Positions 18,987-29,805 of a stretch of DNA of 64,000 nt are shown here, piece by piece. Origin of the DNA: Staphylococcus schweitzeri. Lineage in GTDB: Bacteria; Bacillota; Bacilli; Staphylococcales; Staphylococcaceae. The notes beneath the pieces were generated by a model. That model did not search any database and was not told the DNA's origin. It saw nothing but the letters and a program-made list of their open reading frames with translations. Within the stretch, counting starts at the first letter, position 1. The number at the start of each line of letters is the position of its first letter. The position numbers were made by a program, and so were the translations under genes. The stretch lies in contig NZ_PPQS01000042.1 of assembly GCF_002902405.1 (NCBI RefSeq), positions 114,694-178,693 on the forward strand, written 5' to 3'.

Positions 18987-19148
18987 TAAAGTAGTTTCGC
19001 TATTATAAAATATTGATATACATAGTAGATAGTAATAGAGCATCACTATGGGAACCTATTGAGACACTTTTGATTCAAAGTGGTATTAAATATGTCTTAT
19101 TTCTCGAACGTTCCATTATTCATTTTAAAAAGGGGGACTGTATTTGTT

Positions 19149-20627
19149 ATGACAACACAACATAGCAAAACAGATGTCATCTTAATTGGTGGCGGTATTA
19201 TGAGTGCAACTTTAGGAACATTACTAAAAGAATTATCACCTGAGAAAAATATTAAAGTGTTTGAAAAATTAGCACAACCTGGCGAAGAGAGTTCAAATGT
19301 ATGGAATAATGCCGGTACAGGGCATTCAGCACTTTGTGAGTTGAACTATACAAAAGAAGGTAAGGATGGCACAGTAGATTGTAGTAAAGCAATTAAGATA
19401 AATGAACAGTACCAAATTTCAAAACAGTTTTGGGCATATTTAGTTAAAACAGGACAATTAGATAACCCAGGTCGCTTTATTCAAGCGGTGCCACACATGA
19501 GTTTTGTCATTGGCGAAGACAATGTAGCTTTTATAAAAAGTCGTGTTGCGACGTTAAAGAAAAGTGTTTTATTCGAAAAAATGAAATTGTCTCAAGATAA
19601 AGAAGAAATGAAGTCTTGGGTCCCGTTAATGATTGAAGGTCGTTCATCTGATGAACCAATAGCCTTAACTTATGATGAAACTGGTACAGACGTTAACTTT
19701 GGTGCGTTAACTGCAAAGTTATTTGATAATTTAAAGCAACGTGGTGTGGATATTCGATATAAGCAGAATGTATTAGACATCAAGAAACAGGAATCTGGTG
19801 CATGGGTAGTTAAAGTTAAAGATTTAGAAACTAACGAAACGACAGTATATGAATCTGAATTTGTATTTATTGGTGCTGGTGGTGCGAGCTTACCATTACT
19901 CCAAAAGACTGGAATTAAACAGTCAAAACATATTGGTGGTTTCCCAGTAAGTGGATTATTCCTGCGCTGTACAAATCAAGAAGTGATTGATCGTCATCAT
20001 GCTAAAGTATACGGAAAAGCAGCAGTAGGTGCGCCACCAATGTCAGTGCCACACTTAGATACACGTTTTGTAGACGGCAAGCGTTCATTATTATTTGGGC
20101 CATTTGCAGGGTTCTCGCCTAAATTTTTAAAAACAGGTTCACATATGGATTTAATTAAATCGGTTAAACCCAATAATATCGTAACGATGTTATCTGCAGG
20201 TATTAAAGAAATGAGCCTTACGAAATATTTAGTGTCACAATTGATGTTATCTAATGATGAGCGCATGGATGATTTAAGAGTCTTTTTCCCAAATGCGAAA
20301 AATGAAGATTGGGAAGTGATTAAAGCGGGACAACGTGTACAAGTAATTAAAGATACTAAAGATGCTAAGGGTAATTTACAATTTGGTACAGAAGTTATTA
20401 CATCAGATGATGGTACATTAGCAGCATTACTAGGGGCATCACCTGGTGCGTCAACAGCTGTTGATATTATGTTTGATGTTTTACAACGTTGCTATCGAGA
20501 TGAATTTAAAACATGGGAACCGAAGATTAAAGAAATGGTACCGTCCTTTGGCTATCGCTTAACAGAACATGAAGACTTATATCATAAAATTAATGAAGAA
20601 GTGATAAAGTATTTACAAGTTAAATAA
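19149..20627 (+). CDS. mqo: Malate:quinone oxidoreductase
   Basis: 492 residues from the ATG at 19149, which gives the family length and has AAGGGGG upstream; a longer in-frame start is unsupported. The FAD-binding loop is [17 protein letters not shown] (about 10-26). Further family marks are [18 protein letters not shown] and PVSGLFLRC. The membrane-associated enzyme oxidises malate to oxaloacetate and passes electrons to menaquinone. S. aureus has two homologues; by gene neighbourhood this is Mqo1, while the other was shown to act on L-lactate (Lqo). The adjacent lactate permease makes the substrate worth checking. A strong terminator follows. Confidence 0.92.
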   Translation: MTTQHSKTDVILIGGGIMSATLGTLLKELSPEKNIKVFEKLAQPGEESSNVWNNAGTGHSALCELNYTKEGKDGTVDCSKAIKINEQYQISKQFWAYLVKTGQLDNPGRFIQAVPHMSFVIGEDNVAFIKSRVATLKKSVLFEKMKLSQDKEEMKSWVPLMIEGRSSDEPIALTYDETGTDVNFGALTAKLFDNLKQRGVDIRYKQNVLDIKKQESGAWVVKVKDLETNETTVYESEFVFIGAGGASLPLLQKTGIKQSKHIGGFPVSGLFLRCTNQEVIDRHHAKVYGKAAVGAPPMSVPHLDTRFVDGKRSLLFGPFAGFSPKFLKTGSHMDLIKSVKPNNIVTMLSAGIKEMSLTKYLVSQLMLSNDERMDDLRVFFPNAKNEDWEVIKAGQRVQVIKDTKDAKGNLQFGTEVITSDDGTLAALLGASPGASTAVDIMFDVLQRCYRDEFKTWEPKIKEMVPSFGYRLTEHEDLYHKINEEVIKYLQVK

Positions 20628-20633
20628 TAAACG

Positions 20634-20678
20634 AAACGGTAATTTCTAGTTCAATGGGATAGAAATTACCGTTTTTTA
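20634..20678 (+). terminator. Terminator after mqo
   Basis: AAACGGTAATTTCTA pairs with TAGAAATTACCGTTT, followed by six T residues. Confidence 0.9.
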
Positions 20679-20741
20679 GTTTGAGATATAGAATTTTTAA
20701 AACTATAAAGTAGTTACTATACTTAGTATGCTAAATAAAAT

Positions 20742-21824
20742 TTATACCTGTCTGTACCGTTTTAAACCAACAATATTCAATATTATAAAGATTAAGATAA
20801 AAATCATTAGAACTAGTAAATCGAACCATATATTACTCCAACCTTGTCCCTTAATCATAATATTGGTTAAAGCATCACCAGCATATCTGAGAGGGAAGAG
20901 GTAGCCGATGTTACCTAGCCAATCAGGCATATTTTCAAGTGGGAAAATTCCTGAAAAGAATACCTGAGGGACAGCAACTAGTGGAATAAATTGAATCATT
21001 TGAAACTCAGAATTAGCAAACGTTGAAATGAAAATCCCCATGGATAATGCTGTAATAGCTAAACAAATATTAATCAAAATAACATACCATAAACTACCTG
21101 CTAAATTAATGTTCAATAAATATATTGAAAATAGGACTATGATTAATGTTTGAATGATTGCGAATATACCATAACCAATCAGATAGCCGATGACGATTTC
21201 ACTTCGACGAATTGAAGTTGATAATACACGTTCTAACGTACCTGTTGTGCGTTCACGCAATAAAGCTATACCTGATATTAGAAATACAAATAAAAATACG
21301 AAGAAGCCCATTAGTACTGGAAACATTTTATCGAAATAAGTACTATCAGAATTACCGTATAAATAGGAATGTGCAACCTTAATATCTTGTTTGTTTGGTG
21401 CTTTCATGGTCGGAGGTGCTTTTTCAATTAAATGCTTTATACTGCTTATTTTATCTTGTTGTATAGCTTTGCCAATCATTTGTTTGATCATATTAGATTT
21501 GTTAGGGTCTTCATTTGTATAAATGACATGTAATGTTTGATTTTCTTGGTAAATATAACCATCAAGATGATTATTCTCGATTTTAGATTTGATATTTTCA
21601 TGAGAATGGAACGTTTGAGTTTTTATGTCTGATGATGGCAATTGTTTGGTTATATTTGATGAGACAGATGTATCGATACCAATTTTTAAATCGTTTTCAT
21701 CACCATTAAAAATAAAATACATTAGCGTCAGTATCAAAATTGGTTCTAGAAACATTAGCGCAAGTGTACGTTTATCACGTAACATTTCTTTTGATACCCG
21801 TCTAACAATAGCTAAAATTTTCAT
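20742..21824 (-). CDS. ABC-2 type permease subunit
   Basis: 360 residues. One N-terminal membrane helix (about 22-40) is followed by an external domain of about 120 residues and then five helices with the ABC-2 pattern (RERTTGTLERVLSTSIRRSEIVIGYLIGYGIF at about 190-221). The start overlaps the stop of the ATPase gene by four bases (ATGA), and GAGGAGG lies upstream, so the two are translationally coupled. Together they form an exporter, likely for a drug or lipid-like compound. The divergent TetR gene beyond the ATPase is the likely regulator. Confidence 0.87.
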   Translation of the reverse strand: MKILAIVRRVSKEMLRDKRTLALMFLEPILILTLMYFIFNGDENDLKIGIDTSVSSNITKQLPSSDIKTQTFHSHENIKSKIENNHLDGYIYQENQTLHVIYTNEDPNKSNMIKQMIGKAIQQDKISSIKHLIEKAPPTMKAPNKQDIKVAHSYLYGNSDSTYFDKMFPVLMGFFVFLFVFLISGIALLRERTTGTLERVLSTSIRRSEIVIGYLIGYGIFAIIQTLIIVLFSIYLLNINLAGSLWYVILINICLAITALSMGIFISTFANSEFQMIQFIPLVAVPQVFFSGIFPLENMPDWLGNIGYLFPLRYAGDALTNIMIKGQGWSNIWFDLLVLMIFILIFIILNIVGLKRYRQV

Positions 21825-22549
21825 GATTGACGAACCTCCTCAGCTTTAATAAATACCGCTTCAATTGTATCTACATTAAATCTTTGTTTTAAATTAGCTG
21901 GCGTATCTAAAGCGAATATTCTTCCATCGACGATGAGTCCAACTTTGTCGCAACGTTCTGCCTCATCCATAACATGTGTTGTGATGACGACACTCTTTCC
22001 GTTTTGGGTCATTTTCTTGAATTGTTGCCATATATGTTGGCGCAATTTAGGGTCAATGCCTACAGTCGGTTCATCTAATATGATTAATTCTGGTTCTGCC
22101 AACAATGTTATTGCTAAAGATAATCGGCGTTTCATGCCTCCTGAAAACTTTGCAACTTTTTTATTTAACGCTTGCTCCAAATTTACTAGAACTACATGTT
22201 TTTCAATATTATCTTTTAATTCATTTCCTTTAAGTCCTGATAAACGACCGTAAAACTCTAGGTTTTCATAAGCGGTTAAGTTTTCGTATAATGCATCAGT
22301 TTGCCCCATATAGCCTAATCGATTTAAAGCTTTACGATTAGGCATCTTATGAGCGAAAATTTCTGCAGATCCAGAATCTATCTTTTCCATACCTAGTAAA
22401 CACTTTATTGTTGTTGTTTTACCAGAACCGCTAGGACCTATTAATCCAAGGAGTTCACCTTTATTGATTGACATACTAATTTCGTTTAATACGTGAAGTT
22501 TGTTATACGTTTTTACGACGTTATCTAACTTTGCGATAGTTGCTCCCAC
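21821..22549 (-). CDS. ABC transporter ATP-binding subunit
   Basis: 242 residues from a GTG at 22549, chosen because AGGAGGG is seven bases upstream; an ATG nine codons earlier has no site. Walker A is GPSGSGKTTT, the signature is FSGGMKRRLSLA, and Walker B is LIILDEPTVGID, followed by the switch histidine in TTHVMDEAERC. This is the drug-export (CcmA/NatA) type. It pairs with the permease downstream. The upstream region shared with the TetR gene holds an inverted repeat. Confidence 0.9.
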   Translation of the reverse strand: MGATIAKLDNVVKTYNKLHVLNEISMSINKGELLGLIGPSGSGKTTTIKCLLGMEKIDSGSAEIFAHKMPNRKALNRLGYMGQTDALYENLTAYENLEFYGRLSGLKGNELKDNIEKHVVLVNLEQALNKKVAKFSGGMKRRLSLAITLLAEPELIILDEPTVGIDPKLRQHIWQQFKKMTQNGKSVVITTHVMDEAERCDKVGLIVDGRIFALDTPANLKQRFNVDTIEAVFIKAEEVRQS

Positions 22550-22640
22550 GACAATCCCTCCTAAATTGATATACATATCACTTTATTTATATATCATCTT
22601 AAGCGTATATTAAGGTTGCGAATAAAATATTAATAGATAG

Positions 22641-22665
22641 TGAACATATTTGCTTTAAGTGTTCA
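22641..22665. promoter_or_regulatory. Inverted repeat in the ABC/TetR divergent region
   Basis: TGAACA (22641-22646) and TGTTCA (22660-22665) form a perfect inverted repeat with a 13-base gap, just before the TetR start codon. A likely TetR operator. Confidence 0.5.
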
Positions 22666-22681
22666 GAAAAAGGTGGGGCAT

Positions 22682-23245
22682 ATGGATCAAACAGCGTTTA
22701 CGGATAGTCGTGTAACTAAAACGATAAATCGCATACATGATGGGATGGTAAATCTATTAAAAACGAAGACATATGATGATGTAACTGTTAAAGATATATG
22801 TGAAGCGAGTCAAATAAGTCGGACAACCTTTTATGCACATTACAAAACTAAAGATGATTTTATATACAGCTATATAAATACATCGTTAAAACAAGCTAAA
22901 AAGAAATTTCTTATAAATGAAACTCTGTCACAAGCAACATTTTTAAAAAAGATGATTTATTTTTGGCTAAGCGAGGGTCAGCTAATTTTGATGTTATTAG
23001 GTGATGAGAGTGCTTATAAATTACATCAAGTCATTAAAAAATCAATACAACAACGTATCGAAATTAATGTTGTACCAGTATTAAACACAAAAATGTTAAC
23101 GACTAAGGAAAAGTATTTTTTACTTATTTTTATGAGTAATGCAATCATTGGTGTGTTACAAGATTGGGTCAAAAGAGGATACAAAGAGAGCCCTAAAGAA
23201 GTAGCTGAAATTATGAATAAAATATTTGAAAATGCATTTCGTTAG
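22682..23245 (+). CDS. TetR/AcrR-family regulator
   Basis: 187 residues from the ATG at 22682, with AAGGTGGGG upstream. The helix-turn-helix is YDDVTVKDICEASQISRTTFYAHYKTKDDF (about 32-61). The C-terminal domain is of the short TetR type, ending WVKRGYKESPKEVAEIMNKIF. It is divergent from the ABC exporter genes and probably represses them. The inducer is unknown. It ends in a terminator shared with the convergent DUF3021 gene. Confidence 0.87.
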   Translation: MDQTAFTDSRVTKTINRIHDGMVNLLKTKTYDDVTVKDICEASQISRTTFYAHYKTKDDFIYSYINTSLKQAKKKFLINETLSQATFLKKMIYFWLSEGQLILMLLGDESAYKLHQVIKKSIQQRIEINVVPVLNTKMLTTKEKYFLLIFMSNAIIGVLQDWVKRGYKESPKEVAEIMNKIFENAFR

Positions 23246-23355
23246 GTTTTTATCATGGTACGATGATGTCGTAAAAGATAGTTATAGTTACAATTCAATT
23301 TAAGATAGGAAAAACATATTATTCAGTTCATGCGTATTTAAAATAAATACTACAT

Positions 23356-23408
23356 AAAGCTATACATTGCAGAAGAGACTATCTTAATGCAATGTATAGC
23401 TTTTATAA
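23356..23408. terminator. Bidirectional terminator
   Basis: AAAGCTATACATTGCA pairs perfectly with TGCAATGTATAGCTTT over a loop of about 17 bases, between the TetR gene (+) and the DUF3021 gene (-). Confidence 0.9.
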
Positions 23409-23419
23409 TTTTAATAAAG

Positions 23420-23875
23420 TTATTTTAATTGTTTCAGTTGCTTGTTAATAGTGTCTACGTATTTCTTGTTTTTAAAGAATTGAATAATCCAAATCAATGT
23501 GTAAACCACAATAAAGATAATTGTAAATATGATTAGGTAATTCATTGTTAGTGGAAACCAACCGGCAAGTATTGCTAAAGGTAAGAATCCGACATACGTT
23601 GTTATGAAATGCATTATAGTTACTTTAGTAATACCCCAATCTGTGTATTTAAAGATGAAATCTCCAAGGAAGAAGACGACGCCTATGAGTAACCATAAAA
23701 TGATAGAAATCAACATTACGGTAGTTTCTGTGAAATGAGTGTAATAAAATATGCCAATAGTAGAATGAGGATTGAGTGGATAATATTTGCCGTCTGAAAA
23801 TAACATACTAAAGAATAGTGAAAGGGACAAACCAATGATTAAGCTAATAAATAATGAGTTTTTAAAATTTTTCAT
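23420..23875 (-). CDS. DUF3021-family membrane protein, partner of a LytTR regulator
   Basis: 151 residues with four hydrophobic helices (about 8-26, 50-70, 86-106, 112-132) and a basic C-terminus ([19 protein letters not shown]). This is the DUF3021 layout. Its start overlaps the stop of the LytTR gene by four bases, so the pair is coupled. In streptococci, LytTR regulators with small membrane partners (HdrRM, BrsRM) form switches in which the membrane protein holds the regulator inactive. By analogy this protein could be an anti-activator, but that is inference. Confidence 0.82.
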   Translation of the reverse strand: MKNFKNSLFISLIIGLSLSLFFSMLFSDGKYYPLNPHSTIGIFYYTHFTETTVMLISIILWLLIGVVFFLGDFIFKYTDWGITKVTIMHFITTYVGFLPLAILAGWFPLTMNYLIIFTIIFIVVYTLIWIIQFFKNKKYVDTINKQLKQLK

Positions 23876-24315
23876 ATTGATAAGCGCTCCTTTATAGATT
23901 TTAAATAGCGTCTAGAAGAATAGGTGTAGTGTGCATCTTTAAGATACATGCGTATAAGTCCATTTGGCTCTAATAATAATTTTTCAATGTAATACTTGTT
24001 GACGATTTCTGATTTGGAAATGCGAATGAAATGTTGAGGTAATTGTTTTTCTAGTTCGTAAAGACGTAATTTTAATTTAAAATTTTGATTACTTGTAATG
24101 GCTGTTACATTTTTATTAATGACTTGGAATGTTATAACGTCTGATACATGAATGATATGGATTTCTTTGTCTATGTATCCGACTAATGTATGCGATTTGT
24201 CTAAATCATTGACTGCGTTAATAATGCTTTGAACATGATTATTCATTTTAGGTGCATGTATATCAATATAAGATTCCGTCTCATTTGCATTGATATATAA
24301 ATTGAGTTTCATCAT
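23872..24315 (-). CDS. LytTR DNA-binding domain regulator without a receiver domain
   Basis: 147 residues. Residues about 50-145 form the LytTR domain ([60 protein letters not shown]). The first 50 residues are not a phospho-receiver domain, so no histidine kinase input is expected. GGAGG lies nine bases before the first of two adjacent ATGs. It is coupled to the DUF3021 gene and sits directly downstream of hssS, separated from it by a strong hairpin. The targets are unknown. Confidence 0.88.
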   Translation of the reverse strand: MMKLNLYINANETESYIDIHAPKMNNHVQSIINAVNDLDKSHTLVGYIDKEIHIIHVSDVITFQVINKNVTAITSNQNFKLKLRLYELEKQLPQHFIRISKSEIVNKYYIEKLLLEPNGLIRMYLKDAHYTYSSRRYLKSIKERLSI

Positions 24316-24431
24316 AGGTTAATGCCTCCTTCAAAATTATTAAACCATAAACGGCTATCGATATATTTAAATGATGTTGAATGGTAGAAATTGAAAGTTA
24401 AGTGGCTAGAAATCACTCATCAATATAAAAG

Positions 24432-24474
24432 CTACCTCCTGAAATAAAAGCAGAAATGTTTTTTCAGGAGGTAG
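24432..24474 (-). terminator. Terminator after hssS
   Basis: CTACCTCCTGAAA pairs perfectly (13 bp) with TTTCAGGAGGTAG. On the minus strand CTTTTATATT follows. It separates hssRS from the LytTR pair. Confidence 0.8.
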
Positions 24475-24477
24475 AGA

Positions 24478-25851
24478 TTAATGTGAATTATTTGGCAGTG
24501 TAATAGTAAAAGTGGTTACGTATTCGTTACTTTGTGTAAATTGAACTGTACCATGATGCAATTCAATGATTGATTTTGTAATTGCGAGACCTAGACCATT
24601 GCTATTATCATGTTTGCTCACTTTATAAAATCGATCAAATAAATGTGCTTCAGTTTGTGGGCTAATTGGTGAACCGTCATTGCTTATTGTGAAAATGATG
24701 TTGTTGAGGCTAAGTTGTAAAGTGATGTCAACGGCTCCACCAATATCTGTATATTTAATGGCATTTATTAATAAATTACTCAGTGCTTGATGTAACAAAC
24801 GTTGATTTCCTAGGAAATTGATTGGTTCTAAGTCAGCTAAAATGATTAACGACTTTTCATCAGCAGCAAATTGTTCATGTCGAATGATGTCTTTAATGAG
24901 CTTATCGACTTGTATCTTATCATCGAATGCTAAATGTTGGTGATTATCTAATTCGGATAAGAGTAACAATTCAGTTGTTAATCCACTCAGCTGTGTCGTA
25001 ATGGTATAAATATCATTTATATATTGTTGTTGTAATGTTTTATCAGAAGTTTGTTGTAGCTCGCTTAATAAATGATGGATATGTGTTAATGGTGTTTTGA
25101 TTTCATGAGATACATTTTGTACAAAATGCTGCCTCATTTGATCAACTTGTCCCAATGATTTTCTCATCTTATTAAAGTGGTACTGTAATGTTCCAATTTC
25201 ATCTTTTCGTGTTTGTCTGATAGGTGTTTCAAAATCACCATCAATTAAGCGCTCAGTCGCTAGCTTTAACTTTTGAACTGGACGAATAATTGAATAAGTT
25301 GAAGCGATTACTAAGGAAATTGAAATGAATAATAATAATATCAATAATACAGCTAAGAAAGTTCTAAATTCACTAAACGTCTCACCAATATCTGGGCGCA
25401 TGAATACAGCTAATGATCCTTCTTTTGTTTTAAAATGAACACCAACTGTATTATCTGTCTCATTATCAAAGAAACCAGTCACAAATAATTCAAAGGGTTT
25501 ATTTTTAATACCATGATAGTCTTTGTTGTTTAATACATCGTTAATCGCTTTTTTAGATAGCGTATCTTCTCTAAAGGGCTCTCCATAAAACGCTTTATGA
25601 CCTTTTTGATCAATCGTCATGATTTGATAGTTCATTTGTCCTAAATGTTTAAAGTATTGTTGGATATCTGCTGGTTTGGATTCTTGTTCGTATTGTCTTG
25701 CTTCTTTAAGTGTCCTCATGATTTTAGCATCATTTGCAGCTTTCAAATTAAAATGATAGTAAACATTGGTTAATACAAAGCTTATTAGTGCGCTAAATAA
25801 AATGACTGTAATGGAATAAATTGCAATTCTAGCATAGAGCGTTTTAAACAT
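24478..25851 (-). CDS. hssS: Haem sensor histidine kinase HssS
   Basis: 457 residues. Membrane helices at about 9-30 and 165-187 bracket an extracytoplasmic sensor of about 130 residues. A HAMP linker follows ([28 protein letters not shown]), then the phospho-accepting histidine in [15 protein letters not shown] (near residue 249) and the ATPase blocks [10 protein letters not shown] and [11 protein letters not shown]. HssS senses haem exposure and phosphorylates HssR. Its start overlaps the end of hssR by eight bases. Divergent hrtBA is the target operon. Confidence 0.95.
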   Translation of the reverse strand: MFKTLYARIAIYSITVILFSALISFVLTNVYYHFNLKAANDAKIMRTLKEARQYEQESKPADIQQYFKHLGQMNYQIMTIDQKGHKAFYGEPFREDTLSKKAINDVLNNKDYHGIKNKPFELFVTGFFDNETDNTVGVHFKTKEGSLAVFMRPDIGETFSEFRTFLAVLLILLLFISISLVIASTYSIIRPVQKLKLATERLIDGDFETPIRQTRKDEIGTLQYHFNKMRKSLGQVDQMRQHFVQNVSHEIKTPLTHIHHLLSELQQTSDKTLQQQYINDIYTITTQLSGLTTELLLLSELDNHQHLAFDDKIQVDKLIKDIIRHEQFAADEKSLIILADLEPINFLGNQRLLHQALSNLLINAIKYTDIGGAVDITLQLSLNNIIFTISNDGSPISPQTEAHLFDRFYKVSKHDNSNGLGLAITKSIIELHHGTVQFTQSNEYVTTFTITLPNNSH

Positions 25852-26518
25852 GATTCTCCACCTTATAGCCTTGTCCTCTTACTGTTTCAATGGTAAGTGT
25901 GGCATTTAATTTTTTTAATCTTTGACGTAGTCGCTTAATATGCACGTCAACGGTTCGTTCATCTCCCTCATAATCATAGCCCCATATTTTTTCGATAATA
26001 TGTTCACGCGAGAAAATTTGTTTAGGATGGGAAACAAGCATAAATAATAATTGAAACTCTTTATTTGGTAATGTCATTGTTTTATTTTCGACTTGGAGTT
26101 CCATATATGACTGATTTAAAGTTAAATTACCAACAGTCATTTCCGTATTTGTATTGATATTATATCGGCGTAATACTGCGCGAATTCTGAAAATGAGTTC
26201 TTTAACTTCAAAGGGTTTCGTTACATAGTCGTCAGTACCACTTATAAATGCACGTTCTTTGTCACTGAGTGCATCCCGTGCAGTTAACATTATAACTGGT
26301 ATATCATAATCATTTTTTAATGTATTACATAATTGAAACCCGTCCATACCATCCATCATAATATCTACCACTGCAATATCGACACGCTGTTTTTCTAAAA
26401 GTTTTAATGCAGCTTCGCCACTTGGTTGTATGCATGCATCAATGTGCTCTGTTTGTAAATGGCTAGCTACATAATTTAGGATTTGAGGGTCGTCATCGAC
26501 AACAAGACATTGCACCAT
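25844..26518 (-). CDS. hssR: Haem response regulator HssR
   Basis: 224 residues from the ATG at 26518 ([10 protein letters not shown]), which has AAGGAG upstream; the open frame extends further but without a ribosome site. The receiver domain has the acidic pair DDD at 8-10 and the phosphorylated aspartate at 52 (AVVDIMMDG). The C-terminal winged helix is of the OmpR/PhoB type ([26 protein letters not shown]). Once phosphorylated it binds a direct repeat in front of hrtBA. hssR, hssS and hrtBA form one detoxification module. Confidence 0.95.
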   Translation of the reverse strand: MVQCLVVDDDPQILNYVASHLQTEHIDACIQPSGEAALKLLEKQRVDIAVVDIMMDGMDGFQLCNTLKNDYDIPVIMLTARDALSDKERAFISGTDDYVTKPFEVKELIFRIRAVLRRYNINTNTEMTVGNLTLNQSYMELQVENKTMTLPNKEFQLLFMLVSHPKQIFSREHIIEKIWGYDYEGDERTVDVHIKRLRQRLKKLNATLTIETVRGQGYKVENHV

Positions 26519-26584
26519 AGTTATATACTCCTTATCTTTTTCATTTATTATACATGTAAAATAATTTTGCGTAAAAAACCAATT

Positions 26585-26617
26585 GTTCATATTGAGTTCA
26601 CAATTCAATCCTATACT
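26585..26617 (+). promoter_or_regulatory. HssR direct repeat and hrtBA promoter
   Basis: GTTCATATT (26585-26593), two bases, then GTTCACAATT (26596-26605) form the direct repeat known to bind HssR. A -10 box TATACT follows at 26612-26617. The -35 position has only a poor match, as expected for an activated promoter. Confidence 0.85.
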
Positions 26618-26652
26618 AACTTTAAATTAGAAATAGGGAGAAGTGAGGTAAA

Positions 26653-27708
26653 GTGAAATTAGCGATTAAAGAGATTAAGTTTTATAAGTTTCGTTATATT
26701 TTAATTACTGTAATCATTATGTTATTAAGTATTATGGTGTTATTTATTAGTGGTTTAGCTCAAGGGCTTGGTAGGGAAAATATTTCTTTGTTTGAGCATT
26801 TTAAAAATGATCAATATATTGTTCAAAAAATGAAAGAACCGCAAATTGAAAAATCTCAACTTAATGCTGAACAACAACAGCAAATAAAAAATGTAATTCA
26901 TCAAGAATCGCTTAAAATGAATTTTCAAACATTGAAAATGTCAGACAAAGATCAAGATGTGATTACAATGAATGACGTTAAACAACAACGTTTAAAATTA
27001 ATAAAAGGGGAGTATCCGAAAAATGAACATGAAGTAGCTATAAACGATAAGTTAGCTGCTGAAAACATTAGAGTCAGAGATAGAGTTCGTTTTAAAAATA
27101 ATTCAACAACTTATAGAGTGTCAGGCATCTTAAGTGACACAATGTATGCACATAGTTCTATCGTGTTATTGAATAATCAAGGATTCAACGAAATGAACAA
27201 AAGAAGCACATCATTTTATCCGGTGAAAAACTTAACTCAACAACAACGTGATAATATTAATAAAATTGATGGTGTCCAAATTGTTAATGAAAATGATTTA
27301 ACGAACAACATTGCGAGTTACCAAGCAGAACAAGCACCGTTGAATATGATGATTGTTAGTTTGTTTGTCATTACAGCTATTGTTTTAAGTGCCTTTTTCT
27401 ATGTCATGACAATTCAAAAGATTTCACAAATCGGTATTTTAAAAGCAATTGGCATTAAAACAAGACATTTACTAAGTGCCTTAGTTATACAAATTTTAAC
27501 GTTAACAATCATTGGTGTAGGTATTGCTGTAGGAATTATTGTTGGACTATCGTTTATTATGCCTGTGACTATGCCATTTTACTTAACAGTTGAAAACATT
27601 GTATTAATGGTAGGGTTATTTATCGTAGTCGCAATTATAGGTGCGACATTATCATTCATCAAATTATTTAAAGTTGACCCTATAGAAGCAATTGGAGGTG
27701 CGGACTAA
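26653..27708 (+). CDS. hrtB: Haem efflux permease HrtB
   Basis: 351 residues of the FtsX/MacB-like permease type: one N-terminal helix (about 15-37), an external domain of about 190 residues, and three helices near the C-terminus (about 230-250, 275-300, 315-340). With HrtA it forms the pump that relieves haem toxicity. The start is GTG with GTGAGGT upstream. The stop overlaps the hrtA start (TAATG). Expression depends on the HssR repeat upstream. Confidence 0.95.
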   Translation: MKLAIKEIKFYKFRYILITVIIMLLSIMVLFISGLAQGLGRENISLFEHFKNDQYIVQKMKEPQIEKSQLNAEQQQQIKNVIHQESLKMNFQTLKMSDKDQDVITMNDVKQQRLKLIKGEYPKNEHEVAINDKLAAENIRVRDRVRFKNNSTTYRVSGILSDTMYAHSSIVLLNNQGFNEMNKRSTSFYPVKNLTQQQRDNINKIDGVQIVNENDLTNNIASYQAEQAPLNMMIVSLFVITAIVLSAFFYVMTIQKISQIGILKAIGIKTRHLLSALVIQILTLTIIGVGIAVGIIVGLSFIMPVTMPFYLTVENIVLMVGLFIVVAIIGATLSFIKLFKVDPIEAIGGAD

Positions 27709-28373
27709 TGACTTTGATAGTGAAAGATATTGTTAAAAATTTTGGGGAAGGTTTGTCAGAAACAAAAGTGTTGAAAGGTATTAATTTTGAAGTGAAACAA
27801 GGAGAGTTTGTAATCTTAAATGGTGCATCTGGTTCTGGTAAAACAACTTTACTTACAATTTTAGGTGGGCTATTGAGTCAAACGAGTGGAGAAGTTTTTT
27901 ATAATGATGCACCATTATTTGATAAACAGCATCGGCCTAGTGATCTAAGGTTGAATGAAATAGGTTTTATTTTTCAATCTTCACATTTAGTACCTTATTT
28001 AAAAGTAATTGAACAATTAACATTAGTAGGTCAAGAAGTGGGTATGTCTAAACAAGAAAGTTTAACAAGAGCTACAGAGTTATTACAAAATATTGGTTTA
28101 GGACATCGTTTGAATGTATTTCCCCATCAATTATCTGGTGGCGAAAAACAACGCGTTGCGATTATGAGAGCTTTTATGAATCATCCTAAAATTATTTTAG
28201 CTGATGAACCAACTGCAAGTCTTGACGCGGATAGAGCGACAGAGGTAGTAGAAATGATAAGTCACCAAATTAAAGAACATCAAATGACTGGAATTATGAT
28301 TACTCATGATAGAAGATTGTTTGAATATGCAGATCGAGTTATCGAGTTAGAAGATGGGAAAATAACTGATTAG
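27708..28373 (+). CDS. hrtA: Haem efflux ATPase HrtA
   Basis: 221 residues, LolD/MacB-type ATPase. Walker A is GASGSGKTT (39-47), the signature [14 protein letters not shown] and Walker [13 protein letters not shown], with the switch histidine in MITHDRRLF. It energises HrtB. Coupled to hrtB by a one-base stop/start overlap, and followed by a strong terminator. Confidence 0.96.
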   Translation: MTLIVKDIVKNFGEGLSETKVLKGINFEVKQGEFVILNGASGSGKTTLLTILGGLLSQTSGEVFYNDAPLFDKQHRPSDLRLNEIGFIFQSSHLVPYLKVIEQLTLVGQEVGMSKQESLTRATELLQNIGLGHRLNVFPHQLSGGEKQRVAIMRAFMNHPKIILADEPTASLDADRATEVVEMISHQIKEHQMTGIMITHDRRLFEYADRVIELEDGKITD

Positions 28374-28494
28374 TTATGTGAATCAAACTCCGAATGACAA
28401 TTATTCAAAGGATTTGCACTTCAATATCATTGATAGAATATGATGTGGAAATTCGACAAAAATATATCGTAATTGCGAGAAATTATAACAAAGT

Positions 28495-28542
28495 AAAAAA
28501 AGACAATTCCTACCAGGATTATAGGTAGGAATTGCCTTTTTT
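28495..28542 (+). terminator. Terminator after hrtBA
   Basis: CAATTCCTACC pairs perfectly with GGTAGGAATTG, flanked by A and T runs. Confidence 0.9.
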
Positions 28543-28642
28543 ATTTTATGATACATATCATAATGGCTTTAAAATGTAATGGCTGTTAGGTATGATTGAC
28601 GCAATGTTGGAAACAACATATAATGATAGTTTGCTTGTCAAC

Positions 28643-29614
28643 TTATTGGCTATAAATAAATGCACAATAAAAACTTATAAACCAACTACTTGCACAATAA
28701 AGTGTGAGTAATAATTTATATTGATACATCACACCTAGATAATCTTTAATAAGAGCATGTAAGAAAAAGTGGTACGGTGTATGGCTACCGACACCATCGA
28801 CAGATAAATTGAGTTTTTGAGCCAATCGCAGTGCTCGCAAGATATGAAATTGACTTGTTACACAAACGATTTTAACTTTCTTTGAGAAAAATTTTGCGAT
28901 GATTTGTTTAGAATATAAAAAGTTTGTGTATGTATTTATTGAGTGGGATTCTATTAAAATATCAGCTTCATTCACGCCTTGAGCAATCAAATAACGTTGC
29001 ATAGCTAAGGCTTCGGGAATTGGTTCATCAGGTCCCTGACCGCCGGAAACTAATATTTTAGTTGATGACGTTTGAATTTGATAGATAGTAAGTGCACGAT
29101 TTAAGCGTGCGGCGAGCATCGGTGTTACAGATTCAGTGAAAATACCAGCGCCTAACACAATAATTACATCAACCTCATTATTATATGGTCGATGGCCATA
29201 AGATGCTGTCCAAATGAGATAACAAATAAAGGTTAATAACAGGGAAATGCATAGTATAACTAACCACATAGATAAACCTTTCACAATAGGTGACTGAATC
29301 GTACTTATAAATAGAAGTGCTGATGTGTAGAGTACGAATTTATATGAAAAAGATAATAATTTTTTAATAAATAAGTGACCAGAAGTATGAGAAAATAAGT
29401 ATCTATGTTTAAGTAGCATGATAATGCTGACTATTAAAAATGTTACAAACATAGACCAAGGGATAGTATAGGTCATGATGCTATAGATGAGTGACAAAAA
29501 TATGGCTATAACAACGGAAATGTAGCATGTTAAATTCAACGTTAACGTGTTGTTAAAAAGTAACGGACAAATAACGCTGAGTATAAATATTGATAATAAT
29601 AAATTCAATAACAT
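28643..29614 (-). CDS. YdcF/SanA-type DUF218 membrane protein
   Basis: 323 residues. Five N-terminal membrane helices cover about residues 1-150. The DUF218 domain follows: VDVIIVLGAGIF, SSTKILVSGGQGPDEP, EADILIESHSINTYTNFLYSK and IVCVTSQFHILRALR. Members such as SanA affect envelope permeability in E. coli, and undecaprenyl-phosphate-related roles have been proposed. The reaction is unknown. It lies between hrtA and tcaR, on the opposite strand to both. Confidence 0.85.
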   Translation of the reverse strand: MLLNLLLSIFILSVICPLLFNNTLTLNLTCYISVVIAIFLSLIYSIMTYTIPWSMFVTFLIVSIIMLLKHRYLFSHTSGHLFIKKLLSFSYKFVLYTSALLFISTIQSPIVKGLSMWLVILCISLLLTFICYLIWTASYGHRPYNNEVDVIIVLGAGIFTESVTPMLAARLNRALTIYQIQTSSTKILVSGGQGPDEPIPEALAMQRYLIAQGVNEADILIESHSINTYTNFLYSKQIIAKFFSKKVKIVCVTSQFHILRALRLAQKLNLSVDGVGSHTPYHFFLHALIKDYLGVMYQYKLLLTLYCASSWFISFYCAFIYSQ

Positions 29615-29805
29615 ACTGACACCTCGTTCTTAAGAAATATAACTATAAATTTAGATGATTTATTTCATTAAAGCAAGAAGAACGACGCTACAAGTAAGTC
29701 TTACTTTGTTGTACTATATAAGCCGATATTTTTGTATATTTTAGATGTGCGATACAATGATTGCTGAGGATACTTTATAAAAATAGTAATTAGGGAGAAA
29801 TCATT

